Below the pieces are notes generated by a model. That model saw nothing but the letters and a program-made list of their open reading frames with translations, was not told the DNA's origin and did not search any database. A stretch of 64,000 bases of DNA from Ruania rhizosphaerae (GTDB lineage: Bacteria > Actinomycetota > Actinomycetes > Actinomycetales > Beutenbergiaceae): NCBI RefSeq assembly GCF_009805705.1, contig NZ_VSMB01000005.1, forward strand, positions 186,001-250,000. Reading direction: 5' to 3'. Both the position numbers and the translations under genes were made by a program. Below, piece after piece: positions 7,767 to 15,203 of the stretch (positions within the stretch are counted from its first letter, which is position 1; each line of letters begins with the position of its first letter).

Positions 7767-8867
7767 TCAGAACAGCGCCTGCAACCCCAGGCTCGCACCC
7801 GTGACCACCAGCCACAGCACACCGCCGAGCACCAGCGGCGCCGGGCCGGTGCGGCGCAGTGCGGGCAGGTCGGTCGCCAGTCCGATCGCGGCCAGAGCAG
7901 CCGTGATCAGCACGGTGGAGGTCTGTGCACTCACGGCCTGGACGCCGGTGGGGATGAGGCCCAGCGTGTTCAGCGCCGCCACGGCGACGAATCCGACCAG
8001 GAACCACGGCACCAACCGCCACACCGGGCGCCTCGCAGCGGTGGGGGAATCGCGGCGAGCGACCACGGCGGCCAACACCAGGCAGATCGGGATGATCGCC
8101 AGCGTCCGGCTGAGTTTGACCACCACCGCGGTGTGCGCCGCCCCGGCGGAGTAACTGCCCGCCGCGGCAACCACTGAGGACATGTCATTGACGGCCGTGC
8201 CCGCGAGCACCCCGAACGCCTCGTCGCTCAGTCCCAACGCGTGCCCGAATGCGGGGAAGGCAAGCACGGCGGCGATGTTGAACACGAACACAGTGCTCAA
8301 CGCATAGGCCACTCGGGTGCCGCCGGGGCGGAGTACCGGGGTGATTGCTGCGATCGCCGAGGCTCCGCATACCGCGGTACCCACCCCGATCAGCGTGCGC
8401 AGATCGCGGTCCACACCCAGCAGGCGCCCCAGCCCGACGGCGGCCCCCAGGCAGATCAGCAAGGTTCCGATGGTCACGGGCAGGGCGTGGCTCCCGACGG
8501 CGGCCACTTCACCGAGGGAGAGGTGTACCCCGAGCAGGACGACGGCGGCCTGGAGCCCCCACCGGCTCGCGACCGGGAGAGCGGGCGCCCAGGACTGGCG
8601 GCGGCGGGGCCCCGCCGCGGTGGCGACGATGGCGCCCGCCAGCACCGCGATCACCGGGGCACCGACCAGAGGGACCACCTGGCCGGCGAACGTGGCGGCG
8701 GCGGTGATCGCGGCGCAGATGAGGAGTGCGGTGAACGCCGACCCGCTGCCCGCTGCACCCGCCGCACCCGTCTGCCGAACGCTGAGTTGTTCGGCGTTGC
8801 GCGCCTGAACGCCGAACAACTCAGCGTTCGCGCTGGGTGGTGGGGTGGCGCGGTGGGGTGGTGCCAT
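7767..8867 (-). CDS. YeiH-family putative sulfate/anion exporter
   Basis: This 366-aa polytopic membrane protein matches the YeiH/UPF0324 family, annotated as putative sulfate exporters. Conserved loops GVGTAVCGASAIAA and GVLAGTAVNDMSSVVAA are diagnostic. About ten hydrophobic segments begin near residue 44. The first 42 residues are unusual: residues about 14-31 are encoded by a perfect 23-bp inverted repeat (8776-8830). No later in-frame ATG or GTG precedes the first membrane helix, so the ATG at 8867 (weak GAGAG upstream) is the only reasonable start and the repeat seems to be translated. A LysR regulator is divergent, the arrangement known for YeiE/YeiH. The transported substrate is inferred from the family only. 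Confidence 0.85.
   Translation of the reverse strand: MAPPHRATPPPSANAELFGVQARNAEQLSVRQTGAAGAAGSGSAFTALLICAAITAAATFAGQVVPLVGAPVIAVLAGAIVATAAGPRRRQSWAPALPVASRWGLQAAVVLLGVHLSLGEVAAVGSHALPVTIGTLLICLGAAVGLGRLLGVDRDLRTLIGVGTAVCGASAIAAITPVLRPGGTRVAYALSTVFVFNIAAVLAFPAFGHALGLSDEAFGVLAGTAVNDMSSVVAAAGSYSAGAAHTAVVVKLSRTLAIIPICLVLAAVVARRDSPTAARRPVWRLVPWFLVGFVAVAALNTLGLIPTGVQAVSAQTSTVLITAALAAIGLATDLPALRRTGPAPLVLGGVLWLVVTGASLGLQALF
8776..8830. repeat. Perfect 23-bp inverted repeat (CTGAGT family) inside a coding region
   Basis: Arms 8776-8798 and 8808-8830 are perfectly complementary, with a 9-base loop. The core CGCTGAGTTGTTCGG resembles the stop-codon hairpins at 49931-49982 (CGCTGAGTGTTGCCGG) and 59559-59606 (GGCCTGAGTGTCG). 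Here it lies within the first codons of the exporter gene and encodes NAELFGV...NAEQLSV. Confidence 0.85.
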
Positions 8868-8938
8868 GCTCTCGATGGTGCCGGTGCCGGCGCACGTCCA
8901 CTACCTACCAGATTCCTAGATGGGTATAGCCTGAAACT

Positions 8939-9829
8939 ATGCCTGTGGCCCGCGATGTCACCCTCGACATGCTGCGCCTGCTCGTCGCGGTGGCCGATCG
9001 TGGCAGCATCTCAGCGGCTGCACGCGCCGCCGGGGTGAGTCAGCCCTCGGCCAGTGCGCGGATCAAGGACCTGGAGCGGCGCCTCGGGCTGGAGCTGGTG
9101 GAACGCCGCAGCCGGGGTGCTGAACTCACGCCCGACGGAAGGGCTGTCACCGACTGGGCGCGCGCCGTCGTCGAGGCCGCTGACGTGCTGGTCACCGGAG
9201 CCCGGGCGCTCGCCTCCCAGCACGATGCGCAGCTGGTGGTCGCTGCGAGCCAGACAGTAGGGGAGTACCTCATGCCGGCGTGGTTGGCCGCCTACCGGCG
9301 CCGCAGCGAGGGGCGGCCGGTGCGGCTGCGGGTGATGAACTCCGCCGATGTCATCGCGGCGCTGCGCTCGCGGGAGATCGATCTGGGATTCATCGAATCG
9401 CCCACGGTGCCCTCGGACCTGGCCCGGCGGCGGGTAGGGACCGACCGGCTGGCGCTGGTGGTCGGCCCGGAGCACCCGCTGGCCCGGCGGCGCCGCCCAC
9501 TCACCCGCGACCAGCTCGTCGGGATGGCGCTGGCCTCACGCGAGGACGGGTCGGGAACCAGGGATGCGCTCACGCGGGCACTGGGGGAGCCGGTGCAGCC
9601 GGTCCTCGAACTCGATTCGAACGCCGCGGTGAAGGTGGAGGTTGCCTCGGGTGGGTATCCCGCAGTGCTCTCGGCGCTCGCGGTGGGGGCTGAGCTCAGC
9701 GATGGTCGTCTGGTGGAGATCGACGTTCCGGAGGTGGATCTGCGGCGGCATCTGCACGCGGTCTGGCGGCGCGGTGCCCGCCTTCCCGCGGCGGCCGAGG
9801 ACTTCCTGCGGGGTGTGCTCGGCCGCTGA
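8939..9829 (+). CDS. LysR-family transcriptional regulator (YeiE-like)
   Basis: This 296-aa protein has an N-terminal LysR winged HTH (residues about 9-68, LVAVADRGSISAAARAAGVS then QPSASARIKDLERRLGLELV) and a periplasmic-binding-like effector domain (about 95-296). It is divergent from the YeiH-type exporter with 71 bp between starts, the usual place for a regulator of that exporter. TATAGC at 8925-8930 lies only 9 bp before the ATG, so the transcript may be leaderless. The effector is unknown. The stop region contains a short direct repeat TCGGCCGCTGAG (twice within 9820-9852). Confidence 0.9.
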   Translation: MPVARDVTLDMLRLLVAVADRGSISAAARAAGVSQPSASARIKDLERRLGLELVERRSRGAELTPDGRAVTDWARAVVEAADVLVTGARALASQHDAQLVVAASQTVGEYLMPAWLAAYRRRSEGRPVRLRVMNSADVIAALRSREIDLGFIESPTVPSDLARRRVGTDRLALVVGPEHPLARRRRPLTRDQLVGMALASREDGSGTRDALTRALGEPVQPVLELDSNAAVKVEVASGGYPAVLSALAVGAELSDGRLVEIDVPEVDLRRHLHAVWRRGARLPAAAEDFLRGVLGR

Positions 9830-9870
9830 GCCCTGCCTGTTCGGCCGCTGAGTCTCCGCCCGAAACGGGA

Positions 9871-10025
9871 CCGCCCTCTGGAATCAAACGTCGATCTGGC
9901 GGCAGGCCCACCCCCTCACGAAATCCGTCGTCGATCTGGCGGTCGGCCCACCCCCTCGCAAAATCCGTCGTCGATCTGGTTGGCCGTCAGTAGCCAGATC
10001 GACGTTTGATTTTCGAGAGGGGGCG
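9871..10025. repeat. Palindromic repeat element with 40-bp tandem units (TCGATCTGGC family, copy 1)
   Basis: The outer arms 9882-9900 and 9993-10011 are perfect 19-bp inverted repeats ending in the core CGTCGATCTGGC; weaker pairing extends the arms to about 9871 and 10025. Inside, the core TCGATCTGG recurs every 40 bp, at 9891, 9931 and 9971, each of the first two followed by nearly the same CGGCCCACCCCCTC block. It fills the gap between the LysR gene and a broken methyltransferase. A related element lies at 17571-17706. No transposase is present. Three near-perfect 40-bp units without variable spacers exclude a CRISPR. Confidence 0.75.
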
Positions 10026-10071
10026 GCGTCACCGGCACCGGCACCGACACCGGTGTCGGCGACCGGCGCCC

Positions 10072-10367
10072 GACAAAGCGGCGGTCTTCGCCGAAGCGGC
10101 CCGGGTGCTGCGCCCCGGGGCCGGCTCGCCCTGGCTGACATCGTCACCGAACGGGACTTGGTGGATGACATCGTGGGCAACGTCGAACTCTGGGCTGCGT
10201 GCATCGGCGGTGCAGCGCAGCAGGAGCGCTACCAGCAGGCGATCCAGGATGCCGGGTTGACCATCACCGTCATGAAGGTCAACCCCTACCAGTTCATCTC
10301 CGACTCGGCACGTGGCGCCACACAGACGTATGGCGTCAAGAGCGTGAGCCTGCTGGCCACGAAATGA
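10072..10367 (+). pseudogene. Truncated, frameshifted SAM methyltransferase (arsenite methyltransferase-like)
   Basis: Only the C-terminal third of a class I SAM-dependent methyltransferase remains. DKAAVFAEAARVLRPG is read in one frame from 10072; the continuation RLALADIVTERDLVDDIV, ELWAACIGGAAQQERY and NPYQFISDSARGA is read in another, so a one-base frameshift lies near 10117. The second half matches ArsM-type arsenite methyltransferases, in which the ISDSARGA end is typical. The SAM-binding N-terminal part is missing, and a palindromic repeat element (9871-10025) sits where it should be. This is a decayed gene. Confidence 0.75.
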
Positions 10368-10403
10368 GTGCCGGCCCGGGAAGGGCCAGAGTGGTGATCG
10401 ACG

Positions 10404-10727
10404 TCAGCGAGCCATCCCGAGGAACGCCATCAGCGCTCGTTCGATCTCGACCAGGCGCTCGGTGCTCACGCGGCCCATGCGTGTGCCGACGCTGGATCGC
10501 CGCACCGTGGTGAGTTTGTCGATCATGATCTCGCTGTGCCGGGTGAGGCCCGCCTCGCCGGATCGCAACCGGAGCCGCAGCAATGGTGCATCGGTCAGGG
10601 ACGTCGTCAATGGCAACACCGTCACCGAGCCGGTCTGGGCGAACGCGTCGTCCTGAACAATGAGGGCCGGCCTCGGCTTGCTCGCATACACGCCGCCCGC
10701 CACGGTCCAGATCTCGCCGCGGTTCAC
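10404..10727 (-). CDS. MazF/PemK-family toxin (endoribonuclease)
   Basis: This 107-aa protein is a type II toxin of the MazF/PemK (CcdB-fold) family, sequence-specific mRNA endonucleases. It shows the N-terminal RGEIWTV, SKPRPALIVQDD with the basic residues of the family, the VTVLPLTTS strand, and SEIMIDKLTTVRRSSVG, where the conserved Asp-Lys and Thr-x-x segments occur. Its start overlaps the antitoxin stop by 4 bp (ATGA), so the module is antitoxin first, toxin second. It lies in a small-gene region next to a pseudogene. Confidence 0.88.
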   Translation of the reverse strand: MNRGEIWTVAGGVYASKPRPALIVQDDAFAQTGSVTVLPLTTSLTDAPLLRLRLRSGEAGLTRHSEIMIDKLTTVRRSSVGTRMGRVSTERLVEIERALMAFLGMAR

Positions 10728-10930
10728 TCCTCGTCCCAGTCGACCGAGACCTGTTCGATGAACTCCTGATCGTCGGTGTGAGCATCTGCCTGGGCGACGA
10801 GGGCCGACTGGCGTGCTGCCTCGGCTGCGAACACCTCGCTGCGGACGTCTGGCACCCAGATCTGCACCGGCCGGTAGCCGCGCTCCCGCATGCGGCGCCG
10901 GTACTCGGACACACGCTCCCTGACTGCCAT
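10724..10930 (-). CDS. MazE-like antitoxin (DUF3018 type)
   Basis: This 68-aa protein begins with VSEYRRRMRERGYRPVQIWVPD, the DNA-binding start of DUF3018-type MazE antitoxins. It ends in an acidic, probably disordered tail (TDDQEFIEQVSVDWDEE) of the kind that blocks the toxin. It directly precedes and overlaps the toxin gene. A 7-bp tandem ATGTTAC ATGTTAC at 10937-10950, just upstream of the start, is a candidate autoregulatory site. Confidence 0.85.
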   Translation of the reverse strand: MAVRERVSEYRRRMRERGYRPVQIWVPDVRSEVFAAEAARQSALVAQADAHTDDQEFIEQVSVDWDEE

Positions 10931-10936
10931 CCTTCG

Positions 10937-10950
10937 ATGTTACATGTTAC
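10937..10950. promoter_or_regulatory. Candidate operator of the MazEF-like module
   Basis: Two adjacent copies of ATGTTAC lie 7-20 bp before the antitoxin start. On the coding strand this reads GTAACATGTAACAT and includes TAACAT, a possible -10 box. The site fits self-repression by the antitoxin, but this is inference. The 200 bp from here to the ArsR promoter hold no recognisable gene. Confidence 0.4.
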
Positions 10951-11112
10951 GACCCGGGCTGGACAGCGATTCCGTGCCCGACGGGTGCGAACGCTGGTTG
11001 TTTGCGGCACTTGGAGGCGGATGCCGCAGAACCCCGCGTCCACCCGTGGAGGCGCGCCCGGGCGTCGGGGAGGCCTGCTGCGAGGCGACGGACCGGCAAC
11101 GTGAAAGAACTA

Positions 11113-11141
11113 TTGCGAAAGATATGTTGCACGTCTACAGT
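11113..11141 (+). promoter_or_regulatory. Candidate leaderless promoter of the ArsR/MFS operon
   Basis: TTGCGA (11113-11118) and TACAGT (11136-11141) are separated by 17 bp and the ATG of the regulator starts 6 bp after the -10 box, which would give a leaderless mRNA. No ribosome binding site is seen before this ATG. The AT-rich stretch GCGAAAGATATG in the spacer stands out from the GC-rich surroundings and may bind the regulator. Confidence 0.45.
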
Positions 11142-11147
11142 CGGGGT

Positions 11148-11753
11148 ATGCGGATCAACGACCCCGGTGCCATGCGCGCCCTCGCCCACCCCCTGAGGAT
11201 CGAGCTGTTCGAGCGGCTCGCGATCGAGGGCACCGCCACGGCCAGCGAGCTCGCGGAACTGGTTGGCTCCACGCCGGCGAACTGCTCCTTCCACTTGCGC
11301 ACGCTGGCCAAGCACGGCTACATCGAGCGGGTCGAAGGTGCGACCGGCCGGGATCGCCCGTGGCGCGTGATCGACATCGAGCAGTCCTGGTCCGCGGGCG
11401 AGCGTGACGGCTCCGAACGTGACCTCGCCGCCCGCGCCTTGGAGTCATCCTTCCTGGAATGGGAGACCGAACGGTTGCGCCGTGCGGCCGGGCGAGCTGC
11501 GCCGTCGGGATGGAAGAACGCATTGAGTACGACGGGTGCCACGTTGCACCTCACCCCTGAGGAGGCGAAGGACATCTCCGAGCGGATCGGGGAGATCGTG
11601 AGCGAGTACGTGCCCCGATGGGATCAGCCCGACCTGCGCCCCGACGGCGGCCGCCCGGTCCGCCTGTTCACGGCCACCTACCTGGTGGAACCCGCGCAGG
11701 ACCCCGAGGGCGCTACTCCCGAGGGCGACGTGACCGATAAGGACGACCGATGA
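11148..11753 (+). CDS. ArsR-type winged-helix transcriptional regulator
   Basis: This 201-aa protein has an N-terminal HTH of the ArsR/HTH_20 kind: MRALAHPLRIELFERLAIEG, SELAELVGSTPANCSFHLRT, and the wing YIERVEGATGRDRPWRV. A C-terminal helical extension of about 100 residues follows, with no cysteine metal site, so it probably senses an organic ligand. The ATG at 11148 is chosen because a good promoter ends just before it; the longer open frame upstream is not coding-like. Its stop overlaps the start of an MFS transporter by 4 bp, the classical local regulator of an efflux pump. Confidence 0.88.
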   Translation: MRINDPGAMRALAHPLRIELFERLAIEGTATASELAELVGSTPANCSFHLRTLAKHGYIERVEGATGRDRPWRVIDIEQSWSAGERDGSERDLAARALESSFLEWETERLRRAAGRAAPSGWKNALSTTGATLHLTPEEAKDISERIGEIVSEYVPRWDQPDLRPDGGRPVRLFTATYLVEPAQDPEGATPEGDVTDKDDR

Positions 11754-13030
11754 AGACGCTCTTGCAACACCGCCTCTTCCGCCGCCTGCTCGGCGGCTGG
11801 ACTGTCGGCAACCTCGCTGACAGTGCCCTGTTTCTGACCCTGGCTGTGTGGGCGAAAGATCTCACCGGATCCTCCAGTGCGGCGGGACTGGTGTTCTTCG
11901 CCCTCGCGCTCCCCTCGCTGCTGGCGCCGCTGCTCGGGCTGCTCGTGGACCGGGTCCGCCGCAAGCCGCTGATCGTGACGGCGAACCTCGTGGCCGCCGG
12001 GGGTGCCGCCTCGCTGGTGCTGATCGACGGCCCGGAGATGCTGTGGCTGCTCTACGCCGTCACGCTGCTCTACGGCGCGCTCGGCGTGCTCAACGGCGCC
12101 GCTCAGTCGGGGCTCCTGCGTGACCTGCTTCCCGACGATCAGCTCGACTCGGCCAATGCGATGCTCTCCACGGTCGATAACGGGCTGCGCATCCTCACCC
12201 CGGCGATCGGAGCCGGACTGTACGTGCTCTGGGGCGGCCCCGCGCTGGGCCTCGGGGTCGCGGGACTGCTGGTGGTGACTGCCGCACTGATCGCCTCGGT
12301 ACCGGTCGCCGAGTCCGATCCCGACGGCGAGCGGAGCACTTTCTGGGCAGACGCCGTCGCCGGCTTCAAGCACCTGCGCTCGGTGCCGCTGCTGCTGCGG
12401 ATGGTGATCGTGGTGGCGGCCGCATTCGGGGTGATCGGGCTCTTCGACACCGTGCTGTTCGAAGTGGTCGAGCACGGACTGGGCATGGATCCGGCGTTCT
12501 TCGGGGTGCTGATGAGCCTGCAGGGGGCCGGTGCGATCGTCGGCGGTGTGACGTCGGCGATGGTGCTGCGGCGGTGGGGCCCGGCCCGGACGGTTGGTAC
12601 ATCGCTGGCGGTCGTCGGGCTGGCGTCGGTGGCATTCACGGTCGACGTCGTGGGACTGCCCCTGTTGCCCGCGGCCGTCGTCGCGATCCTCGTGGCCGGG
12701 GCAGTGATTCCGTGGATGATGGTCGCCATGATCACCACGCGGCAGCGGCTCACGCCGCCCCGGTTGCAGGGCCGCACCGCCGCGGCGACCAACATCTCGA
12801 TGACGCTGCCGCAGATCCTCTCGATCGCCGCCGGGGCGGCGTTGGTGACCGTGGTGGACTACCGGGTGCTGCTCATCGTCGCGGGTGTGGTGCTCGGAGT
12901 GTGCTCGGTGGTGCTGCTGGCCGGGCGGGTACAGTCGACGCCAGCGGAGTCCGCCGAGGAGGACGCGGATCCTGCTCAGAAGCCTGCGGAGCCCGCCGAG
13001 GAGTCCGATGTCACGCCAGCAGCCACCTGA
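11750..13030 (+). CDS. MFS transporter (probable efflux)
   Basis: This 426-aa membrane protein has about 12 hydrophobic segments and the MFS motif DRVRRKPL after helix 2 (residues about 67-74). RLFRRLLGGWTVGNLADSAL at the N-terminus is typical of the DHA3-like group (macrolide efflux and relatives). The C-terminal tail after residue 400 is Pro/Glu/Ala-rich and cytoplasmic. It is co-transcribed and translationally coupled to the ArsR-type gene upstream, so induction by its substrate is likely. The substrate is unknown. Confidence 0.87.
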   Translation: MKTLLQHRLFRRLLGGWTVGNLADSALFLTLAVWAKDLTGSSSAAGLVFFALALPSLLAPLLGLLVDRVRRKPLIVTANLVAAGGAASLVLIDGPEMLWLLYAVTLLYGALGVLNGAAQSGLLRDLLPDDQLDSANAMLSTVDNGLRILTPAIGAGLYVLWGGPALGLGVAGLLVVTAALIASVPVAESDPDGERSTFWADAVAGFKHLRSVPLLLRMVIVVAAAFGVIGLFDTVLFEVVEHGLGMDPAFFGVLMSLQGAGAIVGGVTSAMVLRRWGPARTVGTSLAVVGLASVAFTVDVVGLPLLPAAVVAILVAGAVIPWMMVAMITTRQRLTPPRLQGRTAAATNISMTLPQILSIAAGAALVTVVDYRVLLIVAGVVLGVCSVVLLAGRVQSTPAESAEEDADPAQKPAEPAEESDVTPAAT

Positions 13031-13400
13031 GTTGGGACCCGACGGGGCCGATGAACCGAACGCCGACCCGCGGCCCGGCGCGCGATTCGCCGGAGCGGGT
13101 CTGGATGACTTCGAGGCGCTCGCGGACCACGTCACTGAGGTCACGCGCGGTGTGATGATGGGCCGGCCGATGCTGCGCTTCGAGGGCACGATGATCGCCT
13201 GCCTCGACGACGGCATGCTCGGCATCCGGCTCGGCCAGGGGAGTGCGGCGTTCGCTGAGGCGATGGAGCTGCCGGGTGCCACCCGCTTCGCCCCAGGCCG
13301 AGGGTCGAAGGAGTTCAAGGATTGGGCCGCCATCCCGGCCGCTCTCAGTGGCGAGTGGGCCTACTTCGTGGCGGCGGCGATCGAAGCGCACCGGGCATGA
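13008..13400 (+). CDS. TfoX N-terminal domain-containing protein
   Basis: This 130-aa protein matches the TfoX/Sxy N-terminal domain family: VTRGVMMGRPMLRFEGTMIA, a LGIRLGQG strand, LPGATRFAPGRGSKEFKDW and a terminal W-FVAAAI helix. Most actinobacterial members are of unknown function and should not be read as competence activators. It begins inside the last 23 bp of the MFS gene and so belongs to the same operon. Its 3' end overlaps the convergent FitB/VapC gene by 56 bp. Confidence 0.75.
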   Translation: MSRQQPPELGPDGADEPNADPRPGARFAGAGLDDFEALADHVTEVTRGVMMGRPMLRFEGTMIACLDDGMLGIRLGQGSAAFAEAMELPGATRFAPGRGSKEFKDWAAIPAALSGEWAYFVAAAIEAHRA

Positions 13401-13824
13401 CGTCGCCTTGGCGCGACGTGGCGAAGGGGTTGATGACCTCGAGTCCGCAATCGTCGAAGTCCTTCGTGTTTCGCGTCGCCAATCGGGCGCCGCGGCTGAG
13501 GGTGATCGCTGCGATCTGACAGTCCTCGTGGCTCATGGGCTTCCCGAGGCGACGGCGCTTGGTCAGAATGTGAGCGTAGTGATCGGCGGCGGGATCATCG
13601 AACGGGAGGCCCTGGCCCAGGGGGCTAGTGAAGGAGCGCTCGGCCCGCGCGAGGAGATCAGTCCGACGCCGTCCGTCAGGGAGTGACTCAAGTCCGGCAA
13701 AGATCTCGGCACGCGTGATTGACGTGGTGCGGAGTTCGGCCGGTGGGACGGTCCCGAGCCACCGCGTGACGTGAGGGTCTCTTCGCATCAGGTACGAGAT
13801 GACGTTGGTGTCGAGGACGATCAC
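13345..13824 (-). CDS. PIN-domain toxin, FitB/VapC family
   Basis: This 159-aa protein is a PIN-domain ribonuclease. The acidic metal-binding residues are in place: D5 (VLDTNVISYL), E40 (ITRAEIFAGL), D101 (EDCQIAAITL) and D122 (TRNTKDFDD). The TRNTKDF motif is typical of FitB. The last 25 residues (RQGDVMPGALRSPPPRSRP) extend beyond the fold into the convergent TfoX gene. The start overlaps the antitoxin stop by 4 bp. Confidence 0.9.
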   Translation of the reverse strand: MIVLDTNVISYLMRRDPHVTRWLGTVPPAELRTTSITRAEIFAGLESLPDGRRRTDLLARAERSFTSPLGQGLPFDDPAADHYAHILTKRRRLGKPMSHEDCQIAAITLSRGARLATRNTKDFDDCGLEVINPFATSRQGDVMPGALRSPPPRSRPTRH

Positions 13825-14057
13825 AGTTCGACCAGACGCGGTGGCCGCCGGTCCTCACCGAACGCGGGGATGTCCTCAGTATCAACATCGGCGAACTCAC
13901 GAAGGATGGCCTGGCCGAGCCCTTCCGGCTCGTCAACGGCAGCAACGGCTGCGGTCAGAATCTCCCGTGCTTCAGCTTCCATCGACCGCCCGTGGCGCCG
14001 AGCCCGCTCCTGCAACGCCCGCTTCACGGACGGGTCGAGCTGTCGGATGGTCATCAT
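13821..14057 (-). CDS. Ribbon-helix-helix antitoxin, FitA/VapB family
   Basis: This 78-aa antitoxin begins MMTIRQLDPSVKRALQERAR and continues GRSMEAEAREILTAAV, the FitA-type ribbon-helix-helix domain. The C-terminal part (about 45-78) is acidic and would wrap the toxin. I chose the ATG at 14057 since the longer open frame would extend across the operator. The palindrome at 14093-14107 lies just upstream, as expected for autoregulation. Confidence 0.87.
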   Translation of the reverse strand: MMTIRQLDPSVKRALQERARRHGRSMEAEAREILTAAVAAVDEPEGLGQAILREFADVDTEDIPAFGEDRRPPRLVEL

Positions 14058-14092
14058 GCTCACGGCCCTCACCTCCACCCTCATCCTAGGTT

Positions 14093-14107
14093 GCATGCAG
14101 TGCATGC
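14093..14107. promoter_or_regulatory. Candidate FitAB/VapBC operator
   Basis: GCATGC-AGT-GCATGC is a perfect inverted repeat with a 3-bp spacer, 36 bp before the antitoxin start. On the coding strand it is followed by TAGGAT, a plausible -10 box, so binding would block transcription. Attribution to this antitoxin is inference. Confidence 0.6.
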
Positions 14108-14147
14108 GCGAGAGGTTGTCCACAGTGCTGCGTGGCGGTCATCGGTC

Positions 14148-14280
14148 GGTAGGTGTCACCCCTCGTCGCGTGACGGTCTACAGAGTGACGAGAATCGGCA
14201 CCTACCCGGTGGCCGTCGAGCGGTGGGTGTCAAGGATCGTCGCCGCGCGCGGCACACGGCGACGTCTGGTGGCACCTACT
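14148..14280. repeat. Two successive imperfect palindromes (GGTAGGTGTC family)
   Basis: The first palindrome spans 14148-14206, with GGTAGGTG pairing CACCTACC and CTCGTC pairing GACGAG. The second spans 14222-14280 (GGTGGGTGTCA...TCGTCG against CGACG...GGCACCTACT) and runs over the fdhD stop codon. The two have the same layout and similar arms and appear to be two copies of one unit. They fill the gap between the antitoxin operator and fdhD. They may act as a terminator or be members of a dispersed repeat. Confidence 0.6.
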
Positions 14281-15157
14281 CGGGAGCGCCGGGGGTGCTC
14301 GGGCTACCAGGGGAACCTACGGCCGGTGCGATGCGCTCGGCGCCGGTGTACACCGTCAGCCGATCCCCCCGCGAGAACCCGATCAACGTCATGCCCGACT
14401 CCTGCGCCAGCTCCACCGCCAGTGCGCTCGGGGCACTGACCGCGGCCAGCGTCTCGATCCCCGCCAGATGCGCCTTTTGCACCAGCTCGAATGACGCCCG
14501 GCCCGAGACCTGCAGCACCGCGCCCCGTAGCGGCAGCCGATCCGCCAGCAGCGCCCAGCCGACAACCTTATCCACGGCATTGTGCCGGCCCACGTCCTCG
14601 CGTAGGCACAGCAGCTCGCCGCCCGCGGTGAAGACACCTGCCGCATGTGTGCCACCGGTGCGCTCGAACTGCGACTGCCCGGCGCGCAGCGCATCCGGCA
14701 ACGTGAGGAGCACCTCAGGTGAGAGGCGTGCCTGGGAGGGGTCGCCGTCGAGGGCTGCGAAGGCCGACTCCTTGGTGACCGCCTCGATCGAGGACGTCCC
14801 GCAGATGCCGCACGAGGAGGAGGTGTACACCGACCGTTCGGCACTCGCCGAGGGCGGCGCGACCCCGGGCGCGAGCGTCACGTCCACGATGTTGTAGGTC
14901 GCCTGCCCGTGCTCGTCCACGCCCGGGCCGTACCCGATCTGCGCGATCTGTGCGCGCTCGTGCACCACCGACTCGCTCACGCAGAACCCGGCTGCCAGCT
15001 CGAAGTCGTGCCCCGGGGTGCGCATCGTCACCGCGAGCGAGCGCCCGCCCACCCGAAACTCCAACGGTTGCTCGCCGGCGAGGTACTCAGTGCGCTCCCG
15101 ACGGCGTCCGTCGGCCTGGATCTGGAGCGTACGGTGCCGCGTGCTCACCCGGGCCAC
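14276..15157 (-). CDS. fdhD: Formate dehydrogenase accessory sulfurtransferase FdhD
   Basis: This 293-aa protein is FdhD/NarQ, which transfers sulfur from a cysteine desulfurase to the molybdenum cofactor of formate dehydrogenase-type enzymes. The catalytic cysteine pair is C116-G-I-C119 in SSSCGICG. Other family signatures are PGHDFELAAGF, GGTHAAGVF, LREDVGRHNAVDKV and VSGRASFELVQK. It is divergent from an FdhF/YdeP-type molybdoenzyme, its natural client, with 46 bp between starts. The 3' end runs into a palindrome. Confidence 0.96.
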   Translation of the reverse strand: MARVSTRHRTLQIQADGRRRERTEYLAGEQPLEFRVGGRSLAVTMRTPGHDFELAAGFCVSESVVHERAQIAQIGYGPGVDEHGQATYNIVDVTLAPGVAPPSASAERSVYTSSSCGICGTSSIEAVTKESAFAALDGDPSQARLSPEVLLTLPDALRAGQSQFERTGGTHAAGVFTAGGELLCLREDVGRHNAVDKVVGWALLADRLPLRGAVLQVSGRASFELVQKAHLAGIETLAAVSAPSALAVELAQESGMTLIGFSRGDRLTVYTGAERIAPAVGSPGSPSTPGAPE

Positions 15158-15203
15158 TACTACCTCCTGACGTTAGGCTCACGGCAACGGTACGGGAGGC
15201 ACC

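Noticed and set aside
9891-9990. Regular 40-bp repeats, considered as a CRISPR array
   Set aside because: The whole 40-bp unit is repeated, without unique spacers; only three units, with the last degenerate, inside an outer palindrome; no cas genes nearby.
13008-13400. Reading the TfoX-domain protein as a competence regulator
   Set aside because: Only the N-terminal domain is present and actinobacterial members have no demonstrated competence role.
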